In this document: piece after piece, positions 7,545-15,518 of the stretch
Layout of the letters: each line of letters begins with the position of its first letter
Numbering within the stretch: position 1 is the first letter of the stretch
From: Planctomycetota bacterium
GTDB lineage: Bacteria; Planctomycetota; UBA1135; GCA-002686595
Reading direction: 5' to 3'
Assembly (NCBI GenBank): GCA_016795325.1
Contig: JAEUHY010000064.1
Span: forward strand, 1-64,000
DNA: 64,000 nucleotides
Made by a program: the position numbers and the translations under genes
Notes under the pieces: model-generated
What the model was told of the DNA's origin: nothing
The model's input: the letters and a program-made list of their open reading frames with translations, nothing else
The model's database searches: none

Positions 7545-8189
7545 GGCTCTCCGAGCATACGGGCGTTCGTTCCGTATCGACACCTCCGTGAGACCGCGAC
7601 GCGGCGCGGAGCGTCGTCGCTGCCGGTCAACGCCGGCCGGACTCGCGGCAAGACGCCAGAAGAGTGCGCTCGGCTGAGCTCTGGCCCGCGAACCCGAGGT
7701 TGAAGCCGATCGGTCCCGGCTCCTGGTGGACGTCGCGACCGTTGCACTGCGTCGCGACGGGGTGAAGCCAGAGCGCGACAACGTCGAGCGCGACGAACGC
7801 ACGTTTCTGCGTGTGGTAGGCGGCGGCCCGTGGATAGAGCGCGGGCCATCAGGATCCGGTGCTCCGCCTCTGCGCGCTTGCTCGGAGCACCTCGATGACC
7901 TACGTGCCCTCGCGGCGCTCGCGAGCTATCGACCAAGGACGCGCTGGATGGGCGAAGATATCGTGCGACCACGAGGCGGGGTGGCCAACCGTGGTTCGTG
8001 CAACACGCACCCTTGCGTCGAACTGAACCACCGAGGATTCCTCAGCAGTTGGGCGCCCGGCCGGCCTGACGAGGCCGGCGGCATGGAAGGACGAGTCGGT
8101 CGCGCCGCAGCAGCCGCCCGGTCGAAACCTCGCCCGGCGGCGCGGGTTTGACCGATACTCAGCGCTCCCCTCGACCCACGGACACCGCC
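7545..8189. other. Long intergenic region, no supported gene
   Basis: About 645 bp. Short open frames exist on both strands, but none shows a recognised motif, signal peptide or ribosome site. It contains a GC hairpin (GCCGGCCT at 8060-8067 with AGGCCGGC at 8072-8079) and a 15-mer GTGCAACACGCACCC at 7998, nearly repeated at 4630. It may hold decayed genes. Confidence 0.5.
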
Positions 8190-9041
8190 ATGCTGCACCT
8201 GTTCGCCCTGCTCGCACTCGCCCTGCCGGTTCAGGCCCAAGACGCCAAGCCCGTCGATCCCGCGCGCAAGCAGACGGCGGTGACGGAGCTCACGCGCGCG
8301 TTCGACAAGGACGGCGGGCCGGAGGCGCGCGCGGCGGCGATCGGGCGCTGCCACGACGTGATCGATCCCGAGGTCATCGCGCTGGTGCGCAAGGGGCTCG
8401 AGGACAAGGACGAGCGCGTGGTGGAGGCGGCGGTGACGGCGCTGGGACGTTTGACGCACAAGGACTCGCTCGACGCGCTCCACGCGTTCCTCAAGCGCGA
8501 CAAGAAGAAGCTGGCGGAGAATGAAAAGCTCTATCCGCTGCTGATCAAGGAGATCGGCCGCCACGGCAGCGAGTCGTCCGTCGCGCTGCTCGCCGATGAT
8601 CCCTTCGACCAGCGGCAGTTCGCCGCGTCGCAGGCGCGCATCATGTCGCTGGGCAACATCCGCAGCGTGAAGTCGATCGAGGCGTTGATCGAGCTGTCGA
8701 AGAAGGTCGGCGTGCACCGCATGGACGGCCTGCGCAACGACACGCGCCTCGCGCTGGCGAAGCTCACCGGGCGCGACCTGGGGCCGAACTCGACGCAGTG
8801 GCTCGCCTGGTGGCAGGACAACAAGAAGGGCTTCGAGGTCGCCAAGGAGACGCCCAAGCTGGAGGCGCCGATGGAGCGGCAGTGGGCGCGCTACTGGGGG
8901 CTCGAAACCGAAGCCAAGGAAGGCGGCGAGGGCGAAGGCGCGGGCAAGCGCGGACGCGGCCGCGGCGGCAAGGAAGGCGGCGGCACGGGCGGTGGGGAAA
9001 CCGGCGGCGGAACGACTGGCGGCGGAACGAGCGGAGGCTGA
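8190..9041 (+). CDS. Secreted HEAT-repeat protein with Gly-rich tail
   Basis: A 283-residue protein. ATG 8190 gives a clean signal peptide ('LFALLALALPVQAQ'); an upstream TTG would add a non-signal leader. Residues ~30-130 carry HEAT-like repeats, e.g. 'VIALVRKGLEDKDERVVEAA' and 'LGRLTHKDSLDALHAFLK'. A Trp-rich stretch 'QWLAWWQDNKKGF' and 'RQWARYWGLE' follows. The last ~45 residues are Gly/Lys/Arg then Gly/Thr only, a flexible low-complexity tail. It is probably a periplasmic scaffold protein; its partner is unknown. A terminator-like hairpin follows at 9082-9100. Confidence 0.78.
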   Translation: MLHLFALLALALPVQAQDAKPVDPARKQTAVTELTRAFDKDGGPEARAAAIGRCHDVIDPEVIALVRKGLEDKDERVVEAAVTALGRLTHKDSLDALHAFLKRDKKKLAENEKLYPLLIKEIGRHGSESSVALLADDPFDQRQFAASQARIMSLGNIRSVKSIEALIELSKKVGVHRMDGLRNDTRLALAKLTGRDLGPNSTQWLAWWQDNKKGFEVAKETPKLEAPMERQWARYWGLETEAKEGGEGEGAGKRGRGRGGKEGGGTGGGETGGGTTGGGTSGG

Positions 9042-9081
9042 CTCGCTTTGACGCGGCGAGCGAACGGCCGCCGCGCTTGTC

Positions 9082-9100
9082 TCGCGCTCAGTCAGCGCGA
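9082..9100. terminator. Hairpin between convergent genes
   Basis: TCGCGCT (9082-9088) pairs perfectly with AGCGCGA (9094-9100) around a 5-nt loop, between the converging HEAT-repeat gene and the HDOD gene. No U-tract follows. Confidence 0.5.
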
Positions 9101-9212
9101 ACGCGTCGTGTTGCTCGCCTGAAGGCAAGTCACTGCGCCGACCGGTGAGCGCTCGGTCGTTCGAGCTCGTCGCGCGCGCCGCACGCTTCGAAGCGCGATC
9201 CGCGCGCCCCGC

Positions 9213-10286
9213 TCAGTGCGGGTGGCTGTGGGCGTGCGCTTCCCACTCTTCGCGCGCAGCTTCGATCAGCTGCCAACGCGCGGTTTCGTCGCGGATTCCG
9301 AGGAACTCGAGCGCCGGGGACTCGACGAGCATGCGCACGCCGCCTTCGTCGCGCAGCGACAGCCGCAGGTCGATCTCGTGCGCGAGCTTGGCCAGCGCGG
9401 CGGCGCGCGGGTAGTCCTCGTTGCTCGCGAAGTCGTGGTGCTGCGAGGCGACGGACACGATCTCGATCGGCAGCTTCCACTGCGCCGCGATGGCGCCGCC
9501 CGCGCTCTCGTGGAAGAGCCGGAAGGTGCGTCCGACGAGCGCTGGCGAGAGCCGACTCATGTCGCGCATCTCACGCTGCAGCATGCCGAGCAGCACGATC
9601 TTGCCGATGTCGTGCAGCAGCCCGATCAGATAGGCCTGCTCGCGCTCGAAGCCCGTCGAGGCGCCGAGCTTGCGCGCGACGGCGGCGACCGACTGCGACT
9701 GGCGCCAGACCTCTTCGGCGTACTCGTTGAGTCGGCGGGCGTTGCTGAGCGAACTCTTCATCGCCGCACTGAACACGACGTTGCGCACGGCCTTGAGTCC
9801 GATGCGCATGATCGCCTGCTGCAGCGAGCTGGCCTCGTTCTGCGTGGCGTACAGCGCCGAATTCGCGATGCGCAGCAGTTCGCTGGTGATCAGCGGGTCG
9901 CGCGCGATGGTCTGCACGAGCTGGTGCACATCGACCGAGGGCCGGTTGGCGACTTCGAGCGCGGTCACGCTCGTCGGCGGCAGCAGCGGGATGTCGAGCT
10001 CGCCGCTTTCGATGCGCTGACGCAGCCGCTCGAGCAGGTCGCTCTCGGGATTGTCGAGCTGACCGGTCAGGTGCTCGTCGCCGTCGAGCTGTCCGACGCG
10101 AGCGCGGAGCAGCGCCGCGCGCGACGCCGTCGACGGCGGCGCTCGCTCGGGCAGCGGGGCATCGGCGGGACGCGCTGCCGAACGCTCTCGCGGCGCGCGC
10201 GCCGCTGCGGCGGGCTGCGGCGCAGCCACGCTGACGAGCGCGGGCGCGGGGAAGAGCTTGGTCTTGATCCAGCCGAGGAGGCCCAT
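9213..10286 (-). CDS. HDOD-domain protein
   Basis: A 357-residue cytoplasmic protein. After a Pro/Ala-rich N-terminal ~110 residues comes a HDOD domain: 'IPLLPPTSVTALEVANRPSV', 'LVQTIARDPLITSELLRIAN', 'QAIMRIGLKAVRNVV' and 'AYLIGLLHDIGKIVLLGML'. The His-Asp of the HD core is retained. HDOD proteins usually act in signalling output downstream of phosphorelay or c-di-GMP systems, without proven enzymatic activity. ATG 10286 is the last convincing start; the upstream open frame is a compositional extension. It is divergent from the lipoprotein at 10488. Confidence 0.88.
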   Translation of the reverse strand: MGLLGWIKTKLFPAPALVSVAAPQPAAAARAPRERSAARPADAPLPERAPPSTASRAALLRARVGQLDGDEHLTGQLDNPESDLLERLRQRIESGELDIPLLPPTSVTALEVANRPSVDVHQLVQTIARDPLITSELLRIANSALYATQNEASSLQQAIMRIGLKAVRNVVFSAAMKSSLSNARRLNEYAEEVWRQSQSVAAVARKLGASTGFEREQAYLIGLLHDIGKIVLLGMLQREMRDMSRLSPALVGRTFRLFHESAGGAIAAQWKLPIEIVSVASQHHDFASNEDYPRAAALAKLAHEIDLRLSLRDEGGVRMLVESPALEFLGIRDETARWQLIEAAREEWEAHAHSHPH

Positions 10287-10487
10287 GGGTGTGCGGGGGC
10301 GGCCGGGGAGACCGCTCCATGTGCATCGACACGTGCTCGCGTCCACCTGAGCCCCGAGGACGCGCGTTCCGAGCTTTGGGGCAAGCGGATTGAATCCGCC
10401 CGGGGGCCGCGGCCGAACGCCCGCGGGGCAACGCGCCCGAATGCGGCCGAAACGCCCAGCTTTCCGCGCTGTTCCCCAGTCCTCTCG

Positions 10488-11000
10488 ATGCGTTTCGCCC
10501 GCCCTCTCCCCTGGATCGCCGCCGGCCTGCTCGCCGCGCTCGCTGCTGCCGCGCTGCTGCCCGGCTGCCAGATCTCGACCGGCTTTCGCGGCCCGGGTTA
10601 CTCGCGCGACGCCGGCGTGACGCTCCCGGACGACGACGACGAGGTCGTGGTCGTCGTGACCTACGCGCAGCTCGACAACACGCGCCGCGCGCCCTTCGAC
10701 ACGCACTCCGAGCTCGTGGTTCAGAGCCTCGCCTCGCAGCCGGGCCACATCGGGCACTCGCGGCGCAAGCGCCTGTTCGGTTCGGAGGCCTGGACGATGA
10801 CGATCTGGCGCGACGAGGCCGCGGTCGAGGAGTTTCTGCGCTCGCCCACGCACCGCGCGGCGATCCGCGCCGGCCAGGGCGCGCTCGAGCGCGCCAAGTT
10901 CGAGCGCTTCAGCTGGCCGCGCAACGCGGTTCCGCCGACCTGGGAGGAAGTCGACGCGCGCCTGGAACGCGCGCCCTGGCTCGACTACCGCACGCGCTGA
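10488..11000 (+). CDS. ABM/DUF3291-like lipoprotein
   Basis: A 170-residue lipoprotein: membrane leader 'PWIAAGLLAALAAAALLPGC' with lipobox LPGC, a short linker with an Asp run, then an alpha/beta barrel half of the antibiotic-biosynthesis-monooxygenase or DUF3291 type. The family pattern is visible in 'AWTMTIWRDEAAVEEFLRSP' and 'HRAAIRAG'. It probably binds a small molecule or acts as a stress protein outside the membrane. No operon partner. It converges on 11153-11389 across a short perfect hairpin. Confidence 0.7.
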   Translation: MRFARPLPWIAAGLLAALAAAALLPGCQISTGFRGPGYSRDAGVTLPDDDDEVVVVVTYAQLDNTRRAPFDTHSELVVQSLASQPGHIGHSRRKRLFGSEAWTMTIWRDEAAVEEFLRSPTHRAAIRAGQGALERAKFERFSWPRNAVPPTWEEVDARLERAPWLDYRTR

Positions 11001-11063
11001 GCCAGTGTCCTGCTTGCGACGTTCGTCGCGTGACTCGCTGGCCTCGCGGCGTTGCTCCGGTTC

Positions 11064-11083
11064 GGCGACCTATTCAGGTCGCC
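11064..11083. terminator. Perfect 8-bp hairpin between convergent genes
   Basis: GGCGACCT (11064-11071) and AGGTCGCC (11076-11083) flank an ATTC loop, centred between the converging genes ending at 11000 and 11153. It fits a bidirectional terminator, although no T-run follows. Confidence 0.6.
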
Positions 11084-11152
11084 TGAAACCCTCGCGCCTA
11101 GCCGGGAACGCCGACTCCAGCGAGATCTCCGCCCGGCTTCGGAATCAGCGCG

Positions 11153-11389
11153 CTAGCGGCACTGCGCCGCCACCGCGGCTTCGACCTTCTCGCTCAGCTC
11201 GCGCGCGAACTCCTCGCCGAAGTCCGCTTCGAGCACGTCGATCTCGCTGAACTGGTAGCGTCCGCTCGAGCGGTTGAAGGGGATGCCGTACTCCCACTTG
11301 TTGCCGTCCGAGGCGTGGATCACGACGGCGATCTGATCGTCGCCTTCGACGGGCTCGACGGTGTACTTGACGACTTCGTAGTGGCTCAT
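11153..11389 (-). CDS. Small conserved-looking hypothetical protein
   Basis: A 78-residue acidic, soluble protein: 'YEVVKYTVEPVEGDDQIAVV', 'GNKWEYGIPFN', 'QFSEIDVLEADFGEEFAREL'. ATG 11389 and TAG 11153 fit well, and it lies 23 nt after the MltA gene on the same strand, so the two may be co-transcribed. I do not recognise a domain. The clear amphipathic pattern and codon bias support a real gene. Confidence 0.65.
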   Translation of the reverse strand: MSHYEVVKYTVEPVEGDDQIAVVIHASDGNKWEYGIPFNRSSGRYQFSEIDVLEADFGEEFARELSEKVEAAVAAQCR

Positions 11390-11412
11390 GGCGTTGGTGG
11401 TCGCTTCCCGCC

Positions 11413-12612
11413 TCAGCGCCCGCGCGCGGCGTCGGCATCGGACTTCAGGAACAGGTAGTACATCTGGCCGGGGTGCTTGGTTCCGCCCGCGATCTGTTCG
11501 GCTTCGTCGCCCACTCCGATGTAGATGTCGGCGCGCCCGGCGGTGCGAATCGCGCCGCCCGTGTCCTGGTCGAGCATCATGCGGTCGTAGACGTAGATCG
11601 ACTTGCCGGACGTCGGCGCCTTGACGTCGACGTAGACCAAACCGCCGCGCGGGAACAGGCTCTTGTCCGTGGCGAGCGTCCGTCCGCCGGTCACGTCGAC
11701 GTTGAGGCTGCCCTTGGGCGGTCCGTCGATCGGCAGGAAGAACACGAAGCTCTCGTCCTCTTCGATGTACTTCTGCAGCAGGTCGGGATTCTTTTCGCCC
11801 CAGGCGCGGATCGCGGCGAGCGAGATGTCCTTGGCCGCGATGTGCTTGTCGCGCACCAGGGCCTTGCCGAGCGAGCGGTACTCGCGGCCGTTCTTGCCGT
11901 GGTAACCGAAGCGCTTCTCGGTTCCATCGGGCAGGCGGATCACCGCCGAGCCGTTGACGTGCGCGATGAACGCGTCGAGCGGATCGCGCAGGTAGACGAG
12001 CTCGAGCCCCTTGCCCTTGAGCATCCCGCTGGCTTCGATCGCCGCGCGCGTCGGGTAGGGCGCGACCGTCCCGTCGGCCTGTTTTTGGCCGAGGATCTCG
12101 CCGTTCTTGCCCTTGGCGAGGTCGGGAGGCAGCGCGTACAGCGGGTGCCTGTAGGTCGCGTCGGCGCTGAGCGAGCCGTCGAGGATCGGCGTGCAGTAGC
12201 CCGTGAACAACACGCCGCCGCCCTTGGCGTTCCAACCGGCGCTCTTGAAGATCTGGAACTCCTGCGTGACGCGCGAATCGAACTCGTCGCCGTCGCGCGC
12301 GCTCAGGAGCAACTCCTTGAAGCGCACCAAGCTCGCGCGCGCGCGCTCGTGGGTGATGCCTTCGCAGGGGAAGTGTTCCTGCGAGGAGGGACGTGCGAAC
12401 CACTCGAGCGACAGCTCGAGCGCGGGCAGAAGCTCGTCGCGCTCGTACCAGGTCTCGGCGAAGCGCGGGCGGATCTCGCCCTTGCCGAGCGGCAGCAGCG
12501 CGGGAGCGCCCGGAGGCAGCGGGCGGCCGTAGTCGGGAGTTTGGCAGGCGCCGAGCAGCAGCGCGGCGAGCGCGGCGACGCGCGTGAGGTTCGAGAGCTT
12601 GGTCGCGGTCAT
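11413..12612 (-). CDS. mltA: MltA-type lytic murein transglycosylase (lipoprotein)
   Basis: A 399-residue lipoprotein with lipobox LLGAC. The MltA domain runs from about residue 130 ('GVLFTGYCTPILDGS'), with 'ELVYLRDPLDAFIAHVNGSA' and 'IRLPDGTEKRFGYHGKNG' in the middle. It ends in the 3D domain with its conserved aspartates: 'YDRMMLDQDTGGAIRTAGRA' followed by D-I-Y. MltA cleaves peptidoglycan glycan strands to 1,6-anhydro products during wall turnover, so it implies a murein sacculus in this organism. It lies between a two-component system and a small hypothetical, all on the minus strand. Confidence 0.92.
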   Translation of the reverse strand: MTATKLSNLTRVAALAALLLGACQTPDYGRPLPPGAPALLPLGKGEIRPRFAETWYERDELLPALELSLEWFARPSSQEHFPCEGITHERARASLVRFKELLLSARDGDEFDSRVTQEFQIFKSAGWNAKGGGVLFTGYCTPILDGSLSADATYRHPLYALPPDLAKGKNGEILGQKQADGTVAPYPTRAAIEASGMLKGKGLELVYLRDPLDAFIAHVNGSAVIRLPDGTEKRFGYHGKNGREYRSLGKALVRDKHIAAKDISLAAIRAWGEKNPDLLQKYIEEDESFVFFLPIDGPPKGSLNVDVTGGRTLATDKSLFPRGGLVYVDVKAPTSGKSIYVYDRMMLDQDTGGAIRTAGRADIYIGVGDEAEQIAGGTKHPGQMYYLFLKSDADAARGR

Positions 12613-12653
12613 GGCGCGGGCGAGAGTAGCCGCGCGCGCGCAGGCGCGGAAGC

Positions 12654-14048
12654 TCACTCCGCGGGGACTTCGTGCGCGCTCTCGATCCGCCGCGGAAGCG
12701 TCAGGCGAAAGCGCGCGCCGCCCAGCGGCGAGGTCTCGATCTCGATGCGGCCGGCGTGGCGCGTCGCCGCGTCCTTGACGATCGCCAAGCCCAGCCCGTA
12801 ACCGACGCGCCGGCCGTGCGCGCTCGGTCCGCGGTAGAACGGATCGAAGATGCGCTCGCGCAGCGCCTGCGGCACGCCGGGCCCGGAGTCGTCGACGACC
12901 GCCACGATCCCGGAGTCCGTGCCGGCGATCTCGACCTGCACCTGGCCGCCCTTGGGGCTCCACTCGATCGCGTTGGCGACGAGGTTGCGCAGCGCGCGCA
13001 GCACGCTCTCGCGGTCGCCGCGCATGCGCGTGTCGCCGTGGGCGTCGATGTGCAGCTCGACGCCGGCGCGTTCGGCGCGCAGGCCCTCGCGCTCCAGGCG
13101 CAGCCGCGCCTGGTCGACCACGTCGAACTCCTCGAGCGGCGCTGCCTTCTGCGGGTCGCGCGGCGCGCAGATCGTCATCAGGTTGTCGATCGCGTCGCCA
13201 AGCTCGCGCAGCTCCTCGAGGTTGGAGACCAGCACCTTGCGGTACGCGTCGCCGTCGCGCCGCGAGAGCAGCGCCACTTCGGTCGCGCCCATCAGGTTTT
13301 GGATCGGCGCCCGCAGCTCGTGCGCCATGCTCGCGTACAGCACGCGGTGGCGCTCCGTGGCGGCGTGCACGTTGGCGAGCAACTCGTGCAGCGCGTCGAC
13401 GACCTCGCGAATCTCGTCCGGCGCGTGCGTCACGTCGACGTCCACGCGCGAGCCCGGCTCGCGCACCCGGCGCGCGCTGTCGGCCACCGACTTGAGCAGC
13501 CGCGACGCGCGCCGCATCAGGAAGAAGCTCACCAGCGAGCTCGCCGCGACGGCCACCACGAGTACGCTTCCGGCCCAGGCCTGAAAGGAGCGCAGTCGCT
13601 CGAAACGCGCGGAACCGTCGAGCAACAGGCCCACTTGCAGATCGTCCTGGAGCACTTCGGTGCGCCAGCGGCGGCCGTCCTCGAAGCGCACGGTGCTGTC
13701 CTTGGGGCCGGGCTTGTCGAACTCGGGTCCGAGCAGCTCCTTCGCTCCGCAGTCGTGCTCGACCCAGCCCCAGGCGACGCTCCACACGCGCCACGCGAGT
13801 GGGTCCGGGCTGGCGCTGGCGATCTCGTTCGCGATCCGATCGAAGACCTCGGCGTTCGGCGCGCCCGCGCCGATCAGGCGCACGCGCAGTTCCTTGACGC
13901 GATTTTCCGCGAGCACGTCGAGCTCGTGCTCGATCGAGTCGAACACGTACACCGCCGTCACCGCCGCCATCGTCAGCGCGAAGCCGGTCGTGCCGAGCAC
14001 GAACCACAGCGTCAGACGACGCGACAGCGACCAGTTGCGAGCGGACAC
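12654..14048 (-). CDS. Sensor histidine kinase
   Basis: A 464-residue membrane kinase with GTG start. Transmembrane segments at ~12-36 and ~156-178 enclose a ~120-residue periplasmic sensor. A HAMP linker follows, then a HisKA H-box with His243 in 'MAHELRAPIQNLMGA', and a HATPase domain with N-box 'NLVANAIEWSPKGG', G1 'VDDSGPGVP', F-box 'IFDPFYRG' and G2 'GYGLGLAIVK'. The partner response regulator lies 15 nt upstream in the same operon. The stimulus is unknown; the adjacent mltA suggests envelope stress, as inference only. Confidence 0.93.
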   Translation of the reverse strand: MSARNWSLSRRLTLWFVLGTTGFALTMAAVTAVYVFDSIEHELDVLAENRVKELRVRLIGAGAPNAEVFDRIANEIASASPDPLAWRVWSVAWGWVEHDCGAKELLGPEFDKPGPKDSTVRFEDGRRWRTEVLQDDLQVGLLLDGSARFERLRSFQAWAGSVLVVAVAASSLVSFFLMRRASRLLKSVADSARRVREPGSRVDVDVTHAPDEIREVVDALHELLANVHAATERHRVLYASMAHELRAPIQNLMGATEVALLSRRDGDAYRKVLVSNLEELRELGDAIDNLMTICAPRDPQKAAPLEEFDVVDQARLRLEREGLRAERAGVELHIDAHGDTRMRGDRESVLRALRNLVANAIEWSPKGGQVQVEIAGTDSGIVAVVDDSGPGVPQALRERIFDPFYRGPSAHGRRVGYGLGLAIVKDAATRHAGRIEIETSPLGGARFRLTLPRRIESAHEVPAE

Positions 14049-14063
14049 GGTGCGCCGGAAGCG

Positions 14064-14735
14064 TCAGACCTGCTCGGGGATGCGGTAGCCCTCGCCGCGC
14101 ACGGTCGCAATCAGCGCCGGGCCGTGGCGGTCGAGCTTGCGGCGCAGGCGGCCGATGTGCACGTCGACGAGGTTGGTCTCCGGCTCGCGCTCGAAGCCCC
14201 ACACGTCGCGCAGCAAATCGGCGCGCGTCAGCGTGCGTCCCTCGGCGCGCGTGAGCGCGAGGAGCAGGTCGAACTCGCGCGGGCTCAGGTCGATCTTGCG
14301 CCCGCTGCGGAACGCCGCGCGGCTGACGAGGTCGAGCTTGACGTCGTGGATCTCGACCGGCGCGAGCGTCTTGCGCCGCCGCACGACGACCTCGATGCGC
14401 GCCAGCAGCTCGCTGAACGCGAAGGGCTTGATCACGTAGTCGTCGGCGCCCAGGCGCAGGCCCTTGACGCGTTCTTCCACGGTGTCGCGCGCCGTGACGA
14501 AGATGACCGGCGTCTCGCGTCCGATCTCGCGGATCTGCTCCAGCAGCTCCCAACCGGTCTGCACGGGCAGCATCACGTCGAGCAGGATCACGTCGAAGTT
14601 GCGCTGCGTTTGCGCCAGCACCGCGAGCGCGGCGTCGCCATCGCCGGCGGTCTCGACTTCGTAGCCCGACTCGCTCAAGCCCGCCTGCACGTACTCGCGC
14701 AACTTCGGGTCGTCATCTACCACCAAACAACGCAT
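14064..14735 (-). CDS. OmpR/PhoB-family response regulator
   Basis: A 223-residue regulator. The receiver domain has the acidic pair in 'VVDDDPKL', phosphoacceptor Asp53 in 'ILLDVMLP', a Thr in 'VIFVTARD' and Lys in 'DYVIKPFAF'. A C-terminal winged helix follows, with 'DLSPREFDLLLALTRAEGRT' and 'VDVHIGRLRRKLD'. ATG 14735 has a strong AGGAGG site 6 nt upstream, rare in this window. First gene of an operon with the sensor kinase. Confidence 0.94.
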   Translation of the reverse strand: MRCLVVDDDPKLREYVQAGLSESGYEVETAGDGDAALAVLAQTQRNFDVILLDVMLPVQTGWELLEQIREIGRETPVIFVTARDTVEERVKGLRLGADDYVIKPFAFSELLARIEVVVRRRKTLAPVEIHDVKLDLVSRAAFRSGRKIDLSPREFDLLLALTRAEGRTLTRADLLRDVWGFEREPETNLVDVHIGRLRRKLDRHGPALIATVRGEGYRIPEQV

Positions 14736-14900
14736 AGCCCCTCCTGTTCCTACTGCCGTTTCGCCGCGCGTCTTCTTCTGCTTCTGCTGCACCGAAACAC
14801 GCGCAACGTGGATGCTACCAGCAGCGCTCACGCGCATCATGACGGGGCCTTCACCTTGCGTGGCGCTGCGGCGGCGCACGCGCCTTTTGCAGCTCCTCGC

Positions 14901-15482
14901 ATGGAAGCACCTCCGAACTCGTTCCAGGCCAGCACGCGCGCCCAGTGGCGGCGTTGGCTCTCCAAGCACCACAAACGCGCCGAGGGCGTGTGGTTGATCA
15001 CGTTCAAGAAGCGCTCCGGCGGCCCGCACGTGGAGTACGGCGCGTGCGTCGAAGAAGCGCTGTGCTTCGGCTGGATCGACAGCCTGCCGCGCAAACTCGA
15101 CGAGCAGCGCAGCATGTTGTGGTTCGCGCCGCGCAAGCCCGGCACGGGCTGGTCGCGCTTGAACAAGGAGCGCGTCGAGCGGCTGCGCGAACTCGGCGCG
15201 CTGGCGCCGGCGGGGCTCGCCAAGATCCGCGCGGCGCAACGCGACGGATCGTGGAGCAAGCTCGACGCGGTCGAGCGTTTGGAACTGCCGGAGGACTTGC
15301 GCGCTGCGCTGCGCGCGCTGCCGCACGCGACCGCGAACTTCGAGGCGTTCCCGCCCTCCGCCAAACGCGGCATTTTCGAGTGGATCGGCGCGGCCAAGCG
15401 CGCGCCTACACGCGCCGCGCGGATCGCCAAAACGGCGGAGTGCGCGGAGCGCAACGAGCGCGCGAACCAGTGGCGGCCGTGA
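14901..15482 (+). CDS. YdeI/OmpD-associated family protein
   Basis: A 193-residue protein of the YdeI/OmdA family. Landmarks are 'AQWRRWLSKHHKRAEGVWL', 'EALCFGWIDSLPRKLDEQRS', 'WFAPRKPGTGWSRLNKERV' and, near the end, 'FPPSAKRGIFEWI' followed by a typical 'KTAE' region. Members have been linked to protection against cationic peptides, but the biochemical role is not established. ATG 14901 aligns with the usual family start. It is divergent from the response regulator and converges on the MBL-rhodanese gene over a 7-bp stem-loop at 15495-15512. Confidence 0.88.
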   Translation: MEAPPNSFQASTRAQWRRWLSKHHKRAEGVWLITFKKRSGGPHVEYGACVEEALCFGWIDSLPRKLDEQRSMLWFAPRKPGTGWSRLNKERVERLRELGALAPAGLAKIRAAQRDGSWSKLDAVERLELPEDLRAALRALPHATANFEAFPPSAKRGIFEWIGAAKRAPTRAARIAKTAECAERNERANQWRP

Positions 15483-15494
15483 GCGTGCGAACGT

Positions 15495-15512
15495 CGCGCC
15501 GCACGCGGCGCG
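15495..15512. terminator. GC hairpin between convergent genes
   Basis: CGCGCCG (15495-15501) pairs with CGGCGCG (15506-15512) over a CACG loop in the 36-nt gap between the convergent YdeI-like and MBL-rhodanese genes. Confidence 0.5.
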
Positions 15513-15518
15513 CGTCGC

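Noticed and set aside
8060..8079. GC hairpin as a terminator
   Set aside because: No plus-strand gene ends just upstream; it lies in a gene-poor stretch 111 nt before the HEAT gene, so a terminator role is not supported.
7926..9128. A 400-codon open frame on the minus strand opposite the HEAT-repeat gene
   Set aside because: It is the antisense shadow of a high-GC gene: Arg/Ala/Leu-rich with no motif, while the plus strand has a signal peptide and HEAT repeats.
12672..14900. A very long plus-strand open frame running into the YdeI-like gene
   Set aside because: Opposite the kinase and response regulator it has only His/Arg/Asp/Ala-rich shadow sequence; the real gene starts at 14901.
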